DNA of 64,000 nucleotides from Rhizobium leguminosarum (GTDB lineage Bacteria > Pseudomonadota > Alphaproteobacteria > Rhizobiales > Rhizobiaceae), in assembly GCF_002953715.1 (NCBI RefSeq), contig NZ_CP025012.1, forward strand, positions 4,699,001 to 4,763,000, read 5' to 3'. The position numbers and the translations under genes were made by a program. This document shows positions 25,642 to 35,040 of this stretch, piece after piece (position 1 is the first letter of the stretch; every line of letters starts with the position of its first letter). The notes under the pieces are model-generated. The model saw only the letters and a program-made list of their open reading frames with translations. It searched no databases and had not been told where the DNA came from.

Positions 25642-27153
25642 GTGACAGATAAGCCCGCTATCGAGCTTGTCGGTATCGACAAGAAGTTCGGTGCCGTCCA
25701 CGCCAACAAGGACATCAACCTCACCGTTGCCAAGGGGACGATCCACGGCATCATCGGCGAAAACGGCGCCGGTAAATCGACCTTGATGTCGATCATCTAC
25801 GGTTTCTACCATGCCGACAGCGGCGAGATCCGCGTCAACGGCAATCCCGTCACCATCCGCGACAGCCAGGCGGCGATCGCCACCGGCATCGGCATGGTGC
25901 ACCAGCATTTCATGCTGGTCGACAATTTTACGGTTCTCGAGAACATCATGCTTGGCGCCGAAGGCGGCATGCTGCTGGCCAGGGGTGTTGCCTCGGCTCG
26001 CGCCGAGCTCAAGCGGCTGGAAACGGAATATGGCCTGGAGGTCGATCCCGACGCGCTGATCGAGGAGCTCCCGGTCGGCCTGCAGCAGCGTGTCGAGATC
26101 CTGAAAGCCATGTATCGCGGCGCCGAGATCCTGATCCTCGACGAGCCCACCGGCGTGTTGACCCCGGCGGAGGCCGATCACCTTTTCCGCATCCTTAAGG
26201 TGCTGCGTGATCAGGGCAAGACGATCATCCTCATCACCCACAAGCTGCGCGAGATCATGGCAATCACCGACACGGTCTCGGTCATGCGCCGCGGCGAAAT
26301 GGTCGCGACCCGCAAGACGTCGGAGACGACGGTGGAGGAGCTAGCCGAGCTGATGGTCGGCCGCCGCGTGCTGCTGCGCGTGCAGAAGGGCGAGGCGAAC
26401 CCGCAAGCCGCCGTGCTGTCCGTCCGCAACCTCACGGTCAAGGATAATCGCGGCGTCACCATGGTCGACAACGTCTCCTTCGACGTGCGCGCCGGTGAGA
26501 TCGTCGGCATCGCCGGTGTCGCCGGCAATGGCCAGTCCGAATTGCTGGAGGCGATTGCCGGCATCCGCAAGCCGACTTCCGGTGAAATTCTTCTCGACGG
26601 CCAGACGATCGACAAGGCTGATCCCGCCCGCCTGCGTGATCTCGGCCTCGCTCATATTCCCGAGGATCGTCACCATATGGGCCTGGTGCTGAAATTCGAG
26701 GAATATGAAAATTCCGTGCTCGGCTACCATCGCCACCCGGCCTACAGCAAAGGCCCGTTGCTCGATCTCGAAGCGATCCGCAAGGATGCGATGGAGAAGA
26801 TCGAGAAATACGACATCCGTCCGCCGAACCCGCGGCTGAAGACGGCGAATTTCTCCGGCGGCAACCAGCAGAAGATCGTCGTTGCCCGTGAGATCGAACG
26901 CGATCCGAAGATGCTGATCATCGGCCAGCCGACACGCGGCGTCGATATCGGCGCCATCGAATTCATCCACCGCCGGATCATCGAAATGCGTGACGCGGGC
27001 AAGGCGATCCTGCTCGTCTCCGTCGAACTCGATGAAATCCGCTCCCTTTCAGACCGTATCCTTGTCATGTTTGCCGGCCATATCGTCGGCGAGAAGACGC
27101 CCGATGCCGGTGAACAGACCCTCGGCCTGATGATGGCCGGCATTGCCGCGTGA
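25642..27153 (+). CDS. nupA: Nucleoside ABC importer, double ATPase (NupA type)
   Basis: A 503-residue protein with two ABC ATPase domains of the sugar/nucleoside type. The first has Walker A GENGAGKST near residue 40; the second half has VAGNGQSE in place of a full Walker A and the signature FSGGNQQKIV, the usual asymmetry of this class. The start is the GTG at 25642, preceded by GGAG seven bases upstream. It partners with the two following permeases to import nucleosides. The gene symbol follows function and family; orthology to the Streptococcus/Lactococcus nup genes is inferred. Confidence 0.9.
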   Translation: MTDKPAIELVGIDKKFGAVHANKDINLTVAKGTIHGIIGENGAGKSTLMSIIYGFYHADSGEIRVNGNPVTIRDSQAAIATGIGMVHQHFMLVDNFTVLENIMLGAEGGMLLARGVASARAELKRLETEYGLEVDPDALIEELPVGLQQRVEILKAMYRGAEILILDEPTGVLTPAEADHLFRILKVLRDQGKTIILITHKLREIMAITDTVSVMRRGEMVATRKTSETTVEELAELMVGRRVLLRVQKGEANPQAAVLSVRNLTVKDNRGVTMVDNVSFDVRAGEIVGIAGVAGNGQSELLEAIAGIRKPTSGEILLDGQTIDKADPARLRDLGLAHIPEDRHHMGLVLKFEEYENSVLGYHRHPAYSKGPLLDLEAIRKDAMEKIEKYDIRPPNPRLKTANFSGGNQQKIVVAREIERDPKMLIIGQPTRGVDIGAIEFIHRRIIEMRDAGKAILLVSVELDEIRSLSDRILVMFAGHIVGEKTPDAGEQTLGLMMAGIAA

Positions 27154-27160
27154 GGCCTTT

Positions 27161-28264
27161 ATGAGCACTGCTTCCGTTCCGCTACCAAACTGGATCAACT
27201 ACGGCCTCATCCCGCTTTTGAACCTCGTCGTCGCCTTCCTGATCTCCGGCTTCGTCGTCTGGCTGATCGGCGAGAGCCCGCTCGATGCGCTGTCGCTGCT
27301 GATCCAGGGCGCGCTCGGCAATGGCGAAGGCATCGGCTTCACGCTATATTACGCGACGAGCTTCATCTTCACCGGCCTCTCCGTCGCGGTGGCGATCCAT
27401 GCCGGCCTCTTCAACATCGGTTCCGAAGGCCAGGCCTATGTCGGCGGCCTCGGCTGCGCGCTGGTGGCGCTGGCGCTCGATCGTTACGTGCCGTGGTATG
27501 TGACGATGCCGATCGCCGTCGCCGGCGCTGGCCTGTTCGGTGCAGCCTGGGCCTTCATTCCGGCCTTCCTACAGGCAAAACGCGGCAGCCACATCGTCAT
27601 CACGACGATCATGTTCAACTATATCGGCGCAGCACTGATGGTGTACCTCCTGGTGCATGTGCTGATCGTACCTGGCAAAATGGCGCCGGAAACCCGCACC
27701 TTCCTCGAAGGCGGCCAATTGCCGAAGCTCGGTTGGGTCATGCAGCTGTTCGGCGCCAAGCTGGGGGCCGCCCCGTTCAACGTCTCCTTCATCATTGCGC
27801 TCGTCGTCAGCTACCTCGTCTGGTTGCTCGTCTGGCGCACCAAGCTCGGTTTCGAGATGCGCACGCTGGGCGTCAGCCCGACGGCGGCCGCCTATGCCGG
27901 CATCCCCTATGCCCGCACCGTGATCATCGCCATGCTGCTCTCCGGCGCGCTCGCCGGCATGATGGCGCTGAACCCCGTCATGGGCTCGTCGGCGCGTCTG
28001 CAGGTGGAATTCGTCGGTGGTGCCGGCTTCGTCGGCATCGCCGTCTCGCTGATGGGCCGCAACCATCCGCTCGGCATCATCATGGCAGCGATCCTCTTCG
28101 GTATTCTCTACCAGGGCGGCGACTGGGTATCCTTCGAAATGCCGAACATCACCCGCGAGATGATCCTCGTCATCCAGGGTCTGGTGATCCTCTTTGCCGG
28201 CGCGCTGGAATATATGTTCCGGCCGGCGATGGTGCGTCTCTACCAACAGTTCAAGCGCGGTTAA
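27161..28264 (+). CDS. nupB: Nucleoside ABC importer permease (NupB/BMP type 1)
   Basis: Inner-membrane permease of 367 residues, branched-chain/ribose-type superfamily, with about nine hydrophobic segments, beginning with LIPLLNLVVAFLISGFVVWLI. Conserved signature LFNIGSEGQAYVGG and GANPTAAxYAG-like LGVSPTAAAYAGIPYA are present. The ATG at 27161 follows GAGG by six bases and lies 7 bp after the ATPase stop. It forms a heterodimer with the product of the next gene. Confidence 0.91.
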   Translation: MSTASVPLPNWINYGLIPLLNLVVAFLISGFVVWLIGESPLDALSLLIQGALGNGEGIGFTLYYATSFIFTGLSVAVAIHAGLFNIGSEGQAYVGGLGCALVALALDRYVPWYVTMPIAVAGAGLFGAAWAFIPAFLQAKRGSHIVITTIMFNYIGAALMVYLLVHVLIVPGKMAPETRTFLEGGQLPKLGWVMQLFGAKLGAAPFNVSFIIALVVSYLVWLLVWRTKLGFEMRTLGVSPTAAAYAGIPYARTVIIAMLLSGALAGMMALNPVMGSSARLQVEFVGGAGFVGIAVSLMGRNHPLGIIMAAILFGILYQGGDWVSFEMPNITREMILVIQGLVILFAGALEYMFRPAMVRLYQQFKRG

Positions 28265-28274
28265 GGAGCGGGCG

Positions 28275-29246
28275 ATGGATTATTACGACATCTTCATCAG
28301 CGTTCTGAGCTCGACCATCCGCCTGTCGATCCCGCTGATCTTCACCGCCCTTGCCGGTCTGTTTTCGGAACGCGCCGGTATCTTCGATATCGGCCTCGAG
28401 GGCAAGATGCTGGGCTCGGCCTTTGCCGCAGCCTGCGTTGCCTATCTCACCGATTCGGCCTGGCTCGGGCTCGGTGCCGGCATCGTCTGTTCGGTGGCGC
28501 TGAGCCTGGTGCATGGCTTTGCCTCGATCACCAACCGCGGCAACCAGATCGTCTCCGGTGTCGCGATCAACTTCTTCATCGCCGGCATCACCATCGTGCT
28601 TGGGCAGGCCTGGTTCGGCCAGGGCGGACGCACGCCGCAGCTGTCGCCGGAATCGCGCTTCGCGCCGATCATCCTGCCGGGCGCCGATGCCGCCCGCGAC
28701 ATACCGATCATCGGCCCGATCTATGCCAATGTCATATCGGGCAACAATGTCCTCACCTACCTCGCCTTTCTCGCCGTGCCGTTTTCCTGGTGGGTGCTTT
28801 ACCGCACACGTTTCGGGCTGCGGCTGCGCGCCGTCGGCGAAAACCCGGGTGCGGTCGATACGGCCGGCATCTCGGTCGCCTGGCTGCGTTACCGTGCCGT
28901 CATGTGTGCCGGCATTCTCTGCGGCTTTGCCGGCACCTATCTGGCAATCGCCCAGTCCGCCGCCTTCATCAAGGACATGTCGGCCGGCAAGGGCTACATT
29001 GCACTCGCAGCTCTGGTTTTCGCCAAGTGGAAGCCGGTACCCGTCATGTTTGCCTGCCTGCTCTTCGGCTTCCTCGATGCGCTGGCAAATTTCATGCAGG
29101 GAAAGCAGGTGCCGCTGATTGGCGAAGTGCCGGTTCAGGTTTTCCAGGCGCTGCCCTATGTCCTGACCTGCGTCCTGCTTGCCGGCTTCATCGGCGTCGC
29201 GACCCCGCCAAAAGCCGGTGGCGTGCCCTATACGAAGGAGCGTTGA
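28275..29246 (+). CDS. nupC: Nucleoside ABC importer permease (NupC/BMP type 2)
   Basis: The second permease subunit, 323 residues. FDIGLEGKMLGSAFAA near residue 38 parallels the NIGSEGQ block of its partner, and RFGLRLRAVGENPGAVDTAG is the coupling-loop region. The AAGGAG ribosome site and ATG at 28275 lie 10 bp after nupB. It ends 1 bp before the cdd start. Substrate inference rests on the neighbouring cdd, punA, deoC and deoA genes. Confidence 0.91.
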   Translation: MDYYDIFISVLSSTIRLSIPLIFTALAGLFSERAGIFDIGLEGKMLGSAFAAACVAYLTDSAWLGLGAGIVCSVALSLVHGFASITNRGNQIVSGVAINFFIAGITIVLGQAWFGQGGRTPQLSPESRFAPIILPGADAARDIPIIGPIYANVISGNNVLTYLAFLAVPFSWWVLYRTRFGLRLRAVGENPGAVDTAGISVAWLRYRAVMCAGILCGFAGTYLAIAQSAAFIKDMSAGKGYIALAALVFAKWKPVPVMFACLLFGFLDALANFMQGKQVPLIGEVPVQVFQALPYVLTCVLLAGFIGVATPPKAGGVPYTKER

Positions 29247-29247
29247 T

Positions 29248-29637
29248 ATGTCTCACGATCTGTTCGAAGCCGCCCGCGGCGCCATGGCCTTTGCCCATGC
29301 GCCCTATTCGAAATTTCCGGTCGGCGCGGCGATCCGCGCCGAGGACGGCAAGGTCTATACCGGCGCCAACATCGAAAACCTCTCCTTTCCGCAAGGATGG
29401 TGCGCCGAGCCGACGGCGATCAGCGCCATGATCATGGGTGGCGCGAAGAAGATCGTCGAAATGGCCGTCATTGCCGAGAAGCTGCCGCTCTGCCCGCCCT
29501 GCGGCGGCTGCCGTCAGAAGATCTCGGAATTCGCCTCCAAGGAGACGAAGATCTACCTCTGCGATGAGGCGGGCGTGAAGAAGACCATGACCATGGAAGA
29601 GCTTCTTCCCTTCAGCTTCGAGACTGAACTCGGATGA
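29248..29637 (+). CDS. cdd: Cytidine deaminase (tetrameric, three-cysteine type)
   Basis: Zinc enzyme converting (deoxy)cytidine to (deoxy)uridine. 129 residues, the size of the homotetrameric Bacillus-type enzyme. The active-site motif is CAEPTAIS (Cys instead of the His of the E. coli dimer type) and the zinc cysteines are in PCGGCRQ. The AAGGAG ribosome site precedes the ATG at 29248. It overlaps punA by 4 bp (ATGA). Confidence 0.96.
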   Translation: MSHDLFEAARGAMAFAHAPYSKFPVGAAIRAEDGKVYTGANIENLSFPQGWCAEPTAISAMIMGGAKKIVEMAVIAEKLPLCPPCGGCRQKISEFASKETKIYLCDEAGVKKTMTMEELLPFSFETELG

Positions 29638-30434
29638 AGGCGACGGTCAGCCTGCTCGCCGCACTGCTCGGCGGCATCAAGCCGCGCCACGGCATCGTGC
29701 TCGGCTCCGGCCTCGGCTCCCTCGTCGGTGAGCTGGACGGCGCCGTCCGTGTCCCCTATCGCGACCTGCCGGGCTTTCCCGTCAGCGCCGTATCCGGCCA
29801 TGCAGGCGAAGTCGTCGCCGGCCGCCTCGGCGGCGTGCCTGTCGTCATGCTCTCCGGCCGTGGGCATTATTACGAAAAGGGCGATGCCAACGCCATGCGC
29901 CTGCCGATCGAGGTGCTGAAGGCGCTTGGCGTCGAAGCGCTGATCCTGACCAATTCGGCCGGATCGTTGCGCGACGACATGCCGCCCGGTTCGGTGATGC
30001 AGATCACCGACCATATCAACTATTCCGGCATGAATCCGCTGATCGGCGAGGAAAGCGATCATCGTTTCGTCGGCATGACCAACGCCTATGACGCCGGACT
30101 TGCCGCAGCGATGCAGAGGGCAGCGGCAAAGCTTAAAATCGAGATGGCGCAGGGTGTCTATATGTGGTTCTCCGGTCCGAGCTTTGAAACGCCGGCGGAA
30201 ATCCGCATGGCGCGCATCCTTGGCGCCGATGCCGTAGGCATGTCGACGGTGCCCGAGGTTATCATCGCAAGAATGCTGGGCCTGAGGGTTGCCGCCGCCT
30301 CCGTTATCACCAACTATGGGGCAGGCATGACCGGCAATGAGCTCAGCCATGAAGAAACCAAGGACATGGCGCCCATCGGCGGCGCCCGTCTCGCCGCCAT
30401 CCTGAAAGACATGATTGCGGCTGGAACAGGATGA
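29634..30434 (+). CDS. punA: Purine nucleoside phosphorylase (trimeric, PunA type)
   Basis: Splits purine (deoxy)nucleosides with phosphate to the base and (deoxy)ribose 1-phosphate. The 266-residue protein has the family motifs GSGLGSLVGEL (phosphate), SGRGHYYE with the phosphate-binding His, TNSAGSLRDD, GPSFETPAEIRM and ITNYGAGM, so it belongs to the trimeric low-molecular-mass class. Its substrates arrive through the adjacent importer, and its product ribose phosphate passes to deoB/deoC products. The start overlaps cdd. Confidence 0.95.
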   Translation: MKATVSLLAALLGGIKPRHGIVLGSGLGSLVGELDGAVRVPYRDLPGFPVSAVSGHAGEVVAGRLGGVPVVMLSGRGHYYEKGDANAMRLPIEVLKALGVEALILTNSAGSLRDDMPPGSVMQITDHINYSGMNPLIGEESDHRFVGMTNAYDAGLAAAMQRAAAKLKIEMAQGVYMWFSGPSFETPAEIRMARILGADAVGMSTVPEVIIARMLGLRVAAASVITNYGAGMTGNELSHEETKDMAPIGGARLAAILKDMIAAGTG

Positions 30435-30484
30435 TTTTAGGCCGGGTCGGCCTAAAATCTGAATTCTGTTCTACATTTTATAGT

Positions 30485-30536
30485 TAGAGCATGATGTCGC
30501 CCGAAAACCGCTCACACTTTTCGGCGTCATGCTCTA
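30485..30536. repeat. Short palindromic intergenic repeat, family B, copy 1
   Basis: TAGAGCATGA at the left end pairs with TCATGCTCTA at the right, with CGAAAA/TTTTCG inside and the centre CCGCTCACAC. Related to 43906-44008, 50780-50889 and 58515-58578. It fills the punA-deoC gap and could be a processing or termination point. Confidence 0.75.
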
Positions 30537-30548
30537 GAGGAAGCAAAG

Positions 30549-31325
30549 ATGAATAGCCATTCCAACCGGGAAACGGCGGCTGTCGCCCTTTCTCTTCTCG
30601 ATCTCACCAATTTGAAGGATGATTGCACCGAGGCGCAGATCGACGCGCTCTGTGCCCGCGCGCAGACGCCCTACGGCAACAGTGCTGCGATCTGCATCTG
30701 GCCGCGGTTCGTCGCTCAGGCCCGCAATATCCTTGGCACCGGGCATGCCGTGCGTATCGCGACTGTCGTCAACCTCCCCTCTGGCGATATGGAAGTGGCC
30801 GATGTCGCTGCCGAAGCACGCGAGGCGATTGCCGATGGAGCCGATGAGATCGATCTGGTCGTCCCCTACCGCAAGCTGCTCGCAGGCAACGAGAAGGCGG
30901 TGACCGACATGGTCAAGGCCGTACGCGCCGAATGCGCCGGTCCCGTTCTTCTGAAGGTCATCATCGAGACTGGCGAGCTGAAGGATGCGGCATCGATCCG
31001 CCGTGCCTCCGAACTCGCCATCGAAGCCGGCGCCGATTTCATCAAGACCTCCACCGGCAAGGTCGCCGTCAACGCGACGCTCGAAGCCGCCGACATCATG
31101 ATCCGCGCTATCCGCGAAAGCGGCCGCAAGGTCGGCTTCAAGCCGGCGGGCGGTATCGGCTCGGTGGCCGATGCCGCACTCTATCTGAGCCTTGCCGAAA
31201 CCATCATGACACCGGACTGGCCGATGCCGTCGACCTTCCGCTTCGGCGCTTCCGACCTGCTCGACGATATCCTGGCGGTTCTAAGTGGAACACAGTCGGC
31301 ACCGGTTGCGGCGTCGAGCTACTGA
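30549..31325 (+). CDS. deoC: Deoxyribose-phosphate aldolase
   Basis: Class I aldolase that splits 2-deoxyribose 5-phosphate into glyceraldehyde 3-phosphate and acetaldehyde. The 258-residue protein has the Schiff-base lysine in DFIKTSTGK and the conserved proton-relay Lys in GRKVGFKPAGGI, plus DEIDLVV at the N-terminal half. The stop is 1 bp before deoA. It receives product from punA/deoA via the phosphopentomutase encoded by deoB 4 kb away on the other strand. Confidence 0.96.
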   Translation: MNSHSNRETAAVALSLLDLTNLKDDCTEAQIDALCARAQTPYGNSAAICIWPRFVAQARNILGTGHAVRIATVVNLPSGDMEVADVAAEAREAIADGADEIDLVVPYRKLLAGNEKAVTDMVKAVRAECAGPVLLKVIIETGELKDAASIRRASELAIEAGADFIKTSTGKVAVNATLEAADIMIRAIRESGRKVGFKPAGGIGSVADAALYLSLAETIMTPDWPMPSTFRFGASDLLDDILAVLSGTQSAPVAASSY

Positions 31326-31326
31326 A

Positions 31327-32634
31327 ATGATTCCGCAGGAGATCATTCGGCGTAAGCGCGATGGCGACGAACTCGATGCCGCCGATATCAGGTCCTTCAT
31401 CGCGGCACTCGCCGCCGGTCAATTGTCGGAAGGCCAGATCGGCGCATTCGCCATGGCCGTCTGGTTCAAGGGCATGTCGCGGGCCGAAATCGTGGCCTTG
31501 ACGCTGGCGATGGCCGATTCCGGCGACAGGCTGCAGTGGGTCGATATCGACCGCCCGATCGCCGACAAACATTCGACCGGCGGCGTCGGCGACAATGTTT
31601 CGCTGATGCTGGCGCCGATCGCCGCCGCCTGCGGCCTCGCCGTTCCGATGATCTCCGGGCGCGGTCTCGGCCATACCGGCGGCACGCTGGATAAGCTTGA
31701 ATCCATTCCCGGCTATAGGATCACCCCGGACGCGGACCTGTTCCACAAGGTCGTGAAGGAGGCGGGATGCGCCATCATCGGCCAGACCGGCACCTTGGCG
31801 CCCGCCGACGGCAGGCTCTATGCCGTGCGCGATGTGACCGCCACCGTCGATTCCATTCCCCTCATCACCGCCTCTATCCTCTCGAAGAAACTTGCCGCCG
31901 GGCTCGAGACGCTGGTGCTCGACGTCAAGGTCGGCAACGGCGCTTTCATGGCTGACCGCGGCCAGGCGGAGATCCTCGCGCAGTCGCTGGTCGAGGTGGC
32001 CAATGGCGCCGGCGTGAAGACCTCGGCCCTGATCACCGACATGAACCAGCCGCTCGCCGATAGTGCCGGCAATGCCGTCGAGATGCGCAACTGCCTGGAT
32101 TTTCTGGCAGGCAGGAAAAGGGACACGCGGCTTGATATCGTCGTTTTCGCCTTCGCCGCCGAGATGCTGGTGAAATCGGGCGTCGCCGCTTCGCCTGATG
32201 AAGCTGAGGGGATGGCGCGTCAGGCCCTATCGTCGGGAAAGGCGGCAGAAGTCTTCGCGCGTATGGTATCGATGCTCGGTGGCCCGGCCGATCTCATCGA
32301 AAATCCCGACCGATATCTGGCCAGGGCACCTGTGGAAAAGCCTGTCCCGGCCGCCCGGTCCGGCTGGCTCTCCGCTTGTGATGCGCGCGGTGTCGGCGTC
32401 AGCGTCATCGATCTCGGCGGCGGAAGACGCCATCCGGCGGACCGGATCGACCATCGCGTCGGCTTTTCCGAACTCCTGCCGCTTGGCACCCGCGTAAACG
32501 CGGGTGAACCAATCGCTCTCGTTCATGCCGCTGACGAAGCCGCGGCGGAGCGGGCGGCTGCGGCACTTGCCATGCATTACCGCATCACCGAGGACAGGCC
32601 GGAGCTGACACCGGTGATTGCGGGCCTGATCTGA
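31327..32634 (+). CDS. deoA: Thymidine phosphorylase
   Basis: Phosphorolyses thymidine and deoxyuridine to base and 2-deoxyribose 1-phosphate. 435 residues, the family length. Visible motifs: DKHSTGGVGDNVSL (phosphate site), SGRGLGHTGGTLDKLESIPG (the family signature), and the C-terminal pyrimidine-nucleoside-phosphorylase domain with FSELLPLGTRVNAGEP. The ATG at 31327 lies directly after the deoC stop. No further gene follows on this strand; the next gene is convergent, 6 bp away. Confidence 0.96.
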   Translation: MIPQEIIRRKRDGDELDAADIRSFIAALAAGQLSEGQIGAFAMAVWFKGMSRAEIVALTLAMADSGDRLQWVDIDRPIADKHSTGGVGDNVSLMLAPIAAACGLAVPMISGRGLGHTGGTLDKLESIPGYRITPDADLFHKVVKEAGCAIIGQTGTLAPADGRLYAVRDVTATVDSIPLITASILSKKLAAGLETLVLDVKVGNGAFMADRGQAEILAQSLVEVANGAGVKTSALITDMNQPLADSAGNAVEMRNCLDFLAGRKRDTRLDIVVFAFAAEMLVKSGVAASPDEAEGMARQALSSGKAAEVFARMVSMLGGPADLIENPDRYLARAPVEKPVPAARSGWLSACDARGVGVSVIDLGGGRRHPADRIDHRVGFSELLPLGTRVNAGEPIALVHAADEAAAERAAAALAMHYRITEDRPELTPVIAGLI

Positions 32635-32640
32635 CGCAGT

Positions 32641-33174
32641 TTACTGCTTGAGGCTGAGCGAACCGTCGGCGACGGAATAGGAGGCGAGCTTCTGCAGGAA
32701 ACTCATGCCGACCAGCGTCGTCGTCAGCGCATTGTCCCTGAGGACGAAGGCTTCGACATCGCGCACGCGAATGCCGCCGATTTCGACCCGGTCGAGTGTC
32801 ACATGCGCGGCCTTCGTCTGGCCGTTCGCGGTGTTCACCCCGTAACGGAAATCGAGTTGGTTGGCGGTGAAGCCCAGCCGGCGGGCGAGCGTCTCGTTGA
32901 GCGCCACATAGGTGGCGCCGGTATCGATCAGGCCCTGCACCGGCTTGCCGTTGATCTTGAAGCTGCCGGTATAGTGGCCCTGCGCATCGGCCCGCAGGCG
33001 GATCGCATTGCTGCCGTAGACGGGCTCCGGTGCGGCCGGTTGGTCGGTTTCGGTCGATACGTAATTGGCGGAGAGGGCGTCAGCAGACTGCTGGCTGGTG
33101 CTTCCGAAGAAGGAAGGCACCTGTGTGGCGAGCACCGCGGCGATGCTGGCGAATAGGACGGTACGCACGAGCAT
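32641..33174 (-). CDS. Retropepsin-like aspartic protease (TIGR02281-type), exported or anchored
   Basis: A 177-residue protein. An N-terminal hydrophobic segment (MLVRTVLFASIAAVLATQV) acts as signal or anchor; the body has the single-chain aspartic protease motif GLIDTGATYVAL and the later VGMSFLQKL, so it would be active as a dimer like retropepsins. The ATG at 33174 has AGGA upstream; a longer start would add a charged 16-residue extension. It is convergent with deoA and not evidently part of the nucleoside pathway. Substrates unknown. Confidence 0.82.
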   Translation of the reverse strand: MLVRTVLFASIAAVLATQVPSFFGSTSQQSADALSANYVSTETDQPAAPEPVYGSNAIRLRADAQGHYTGSFKINGKPVQGLIDTGATYVALNETLARRLGFTANQLDFRYGVNTANGQTKAAHVTLDRVEIGGIRVRDVEAFVLRDNALTTTLVGMSFLQKLASYSVADGSLSLKQ

Positions 33175-33273
33175 GAAACAGAAATCCTTCCTGTATAAAC
33201 CCCGCTTCATGCGGGGCCTCATGCTTCAGACTTCCTAAACCTCAAGTGCTGATAAGTTGCTAATATCGACGCC

Positions 33274-33302
33274 AAAAGGCCCGGAGCGAACCACCGGGCC
33301 TT
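33274..33302 (-). terminator. Intrinsic terminator of upp
   Basis: Minus-strand hairpin GGCCCGG / CCGGGCC (33278-33284 and 33294-33300) with TTTT on its 3' side (33274-33277). It lies 34 bp after the upp stop. A separate CCCCGC-TTCAT-GCGGGG hairpin at 33200-33216 is in the leader of the protease gene. Confidence 0.8.
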
Positions 33303-33335
33303 AAAGTCTTTCGATTTGGTAAAGGAAGGCTGAAA

Positions 33336-33965
33336 TTACTTGGTGCCGTACATGCGATCGCCGGCATCGCCGAGGCCAGGCACGATGTAGCCCTTCTCGT
33401 TGAGATGACTGTCGATCGATGCGGTGAAAACCGGAACATCGGGATGCGCGGCGCGGAAGTTGCGGATGCCTTCCGGGGCGGCAAGCAGGCAGAGGAAGCG
33501 GATATTGTGGGCGCCGCGTTCCTTGAGCTTGTCGATCGCCGCGATCGAGGAATTGCCGGTCGCAAGCATCGGATCGACGACGATGATCAGCCGCTCCGCC
33601 ACGTCCTCCGGCGCCTTGAAGTAATATTCGACCGGCTGCAGCGTCTCGTGGTCGCGATAGACGCCGATATGCGAGACGCGGGCGGAAGGCACGAGATCAA
33701 GCATGCCTTCGAGCAGCCCGTTGCCGGCACGCAGGATCGAGGCGAAGACCAGCTTCTTGCCCTCGAGGATCGGCGACTCCATCGTTTGCAGCGGTGTCTC
33801 GATCGTTTCCATCGTCAGTTCGAGATCGCGGGTCACTTCGTAGCAGAGCAGGGTCGAGATTTCGCGCAGCAAGCGCCGGAAACTTCCCGTCGATGTCTCC
33901 TTGCGCCGCATGATGGTGAGCTTGTGCTGCACAAGCGGATGATCGATGACTGTGACGCCGTCCAT
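33336..33965 (-). CDS. upp: Uracil phosphoribosyltransferase
   Basis: Converts uracil and PRPP to UMP, so it recovers the base released by deoA. 209 residues from the ATG at 33965, which has GAAAGG seven bases ahead. The PRPP-binding loop is VVDPMLATGNSSIAAID, and the C-terminal uracil-binding YIVPGLGDAGDR is the family signature. Transcribed alone, with a terminator just downstream and the add gene 106 bp upstream. Confidence 0.97.
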   Translation of the reverse strand: MDGVTVIDHPLVQHKLTIMRRKETSTGSFRRLLREISTLLCYEVTRDLELTMETIETPLQTMESPILEGKKLVFASILRAGNGLLEGMLDLVPSARVSHIGVYRDHETLQPVEYYFKAPEDVAERLIIVVDPMLATGNSSIAAIDKLKERGAHNIRFLCLLAAPEGIRNFRAAHPDVPVFTASIDSHLNEKGYIVPGLGDAGDRMYGTK

Positions 33966-34071
33966 GGGGAAGCCTTTCATTCTTTCTATTGAATGTTTCT
34001 TTCACGGAAATCGGCCTGACTGCAAGAGTGGCGGCCAATTTGCGTCGATCTTCCCCAGTCTCTGGAGACTT

Positions 34072-35040
34072 TTAAAGCCTGGCGAGCAAAGTCTTTCGTG
34101 TCTCATCGTCGACGAAGGCGGCCTCGATCGCAGTGCGTGTCATCGCGTCGATCTCCGCGTCGCCGAAGCCGAAGGCCCCGGCGGCAAGCTCGTATTCTCG
34201 CTTGAGCGAGGTATGGAAGAAGGGCGGATCGTCTGAGCTGATCGTCACCCGCACGCCTGCTTCCTTCAGATGGCGCAGCGGATGGGAAGCAAAATCGGGA
34301 AACACCCCGAGCGCGATATTGGAGCCCGGGCAGATCTCGAGCACGGTGCCGAGATCGGCAAGCCGCTTCACCAGATCGAGATCCTCGACGGCGCGCACCC
34401 CATGGCCGATGCGCGAGGGGCGCACCGCATCGAGCGCGTCAGCGACGCTGAAGGCGCCGCAGACCTCGCCGGCATGGATGGTCAACCCGAGGCCGGCATC
34501 GCGGGCGATATCGAAGGCGCGGGCATAATCGGCGACGCGCCCCATGCGCTCCTCGCCGGCAAGGTTGAAGCCGGTAATCAGAGGATTGCCGGCCTTTGCC
34601 GCATATTCGGCAGCACCAATCACGCTCTCCGGACCGAAATGCCGCTCGCCGGTGACGATCAGCCGGGCCTCGATGCCGCTCTTTTCCCTGGCCCGCCGGA
34701 TGCCTTCGCAGATACCTGATATATAAGCATCGGCGCCTAGCCCGATGCGCTTGCCGTGGTCGGGCGAAACGATGAGCTCGCTGTAAATCGTATTGATGCC
34801 GGCGAGTTCGTCGAGATAGGTTTCGGTCAGAAGCGCATAGTCCTCCTCGGTCTTGTAGACCTCGGAAACCTTGTCGTAACATTCGAGGAAGCTTGCGAAA
34901 TCATGCCAGACATAGGCTCCGTCACGAAGCTGTGCGCTGATGTCGACGCCATATTTCCGCGCTTGCGCCGCAGTCAGAGCTGGAGGTGCCGCACCCTCCA
35001 GATGGCAGTGCAGTTCGACCTTCTTCAAACGCGATGTCAC
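34072..35040 (-). CDS. add: Adenosine deaminase
   Basis: Zinc amidohydrolase that deaminates (deoxy)adenosine to (deoxy)inosine, the substrate of punA. 322 residues. Motifs: HCHLEGA (metal His pair, residues 11-13), the HAGEVCG block with catalytic Glu, IGHGVRA and SSDDPPFF (metal Asp). The ATG at 35040 overlaps the deoB stop by 4 bp, so the two are translationally coupled. In some relatives this family acts on adenine, but the GEVCG and SDDPPFF blocks fit adenosine deaminase. Confidence 0.93.
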   Translation of the reverse strand: MTSRLKKVELHCHLEGAAPPALTAAQARKYGVDISAQLRDGAYVWHDFASFLECYDKVSEVYKTEEDYALLTETYLDELAGINTIYSELIVSPDHGKRIGLGADAYISGICEGIRRAREKSGIEARLIVTGERHFGPESVIGAAEYAAKAGNPLITGFNLAGEERMGRVADYARAFDIARDAGLGLTIHAGEVCGAFSVADALDAVRPSRIGHGVRAVEDLDLVKRLADLGTVLEICPGSNIALGVFPDFASHPLRHLKEAGVRVTISSDDPPFFHTSLKREYELAAGAFGFGDAEIDAMTRTAIEAAFVDDETRKTLLARL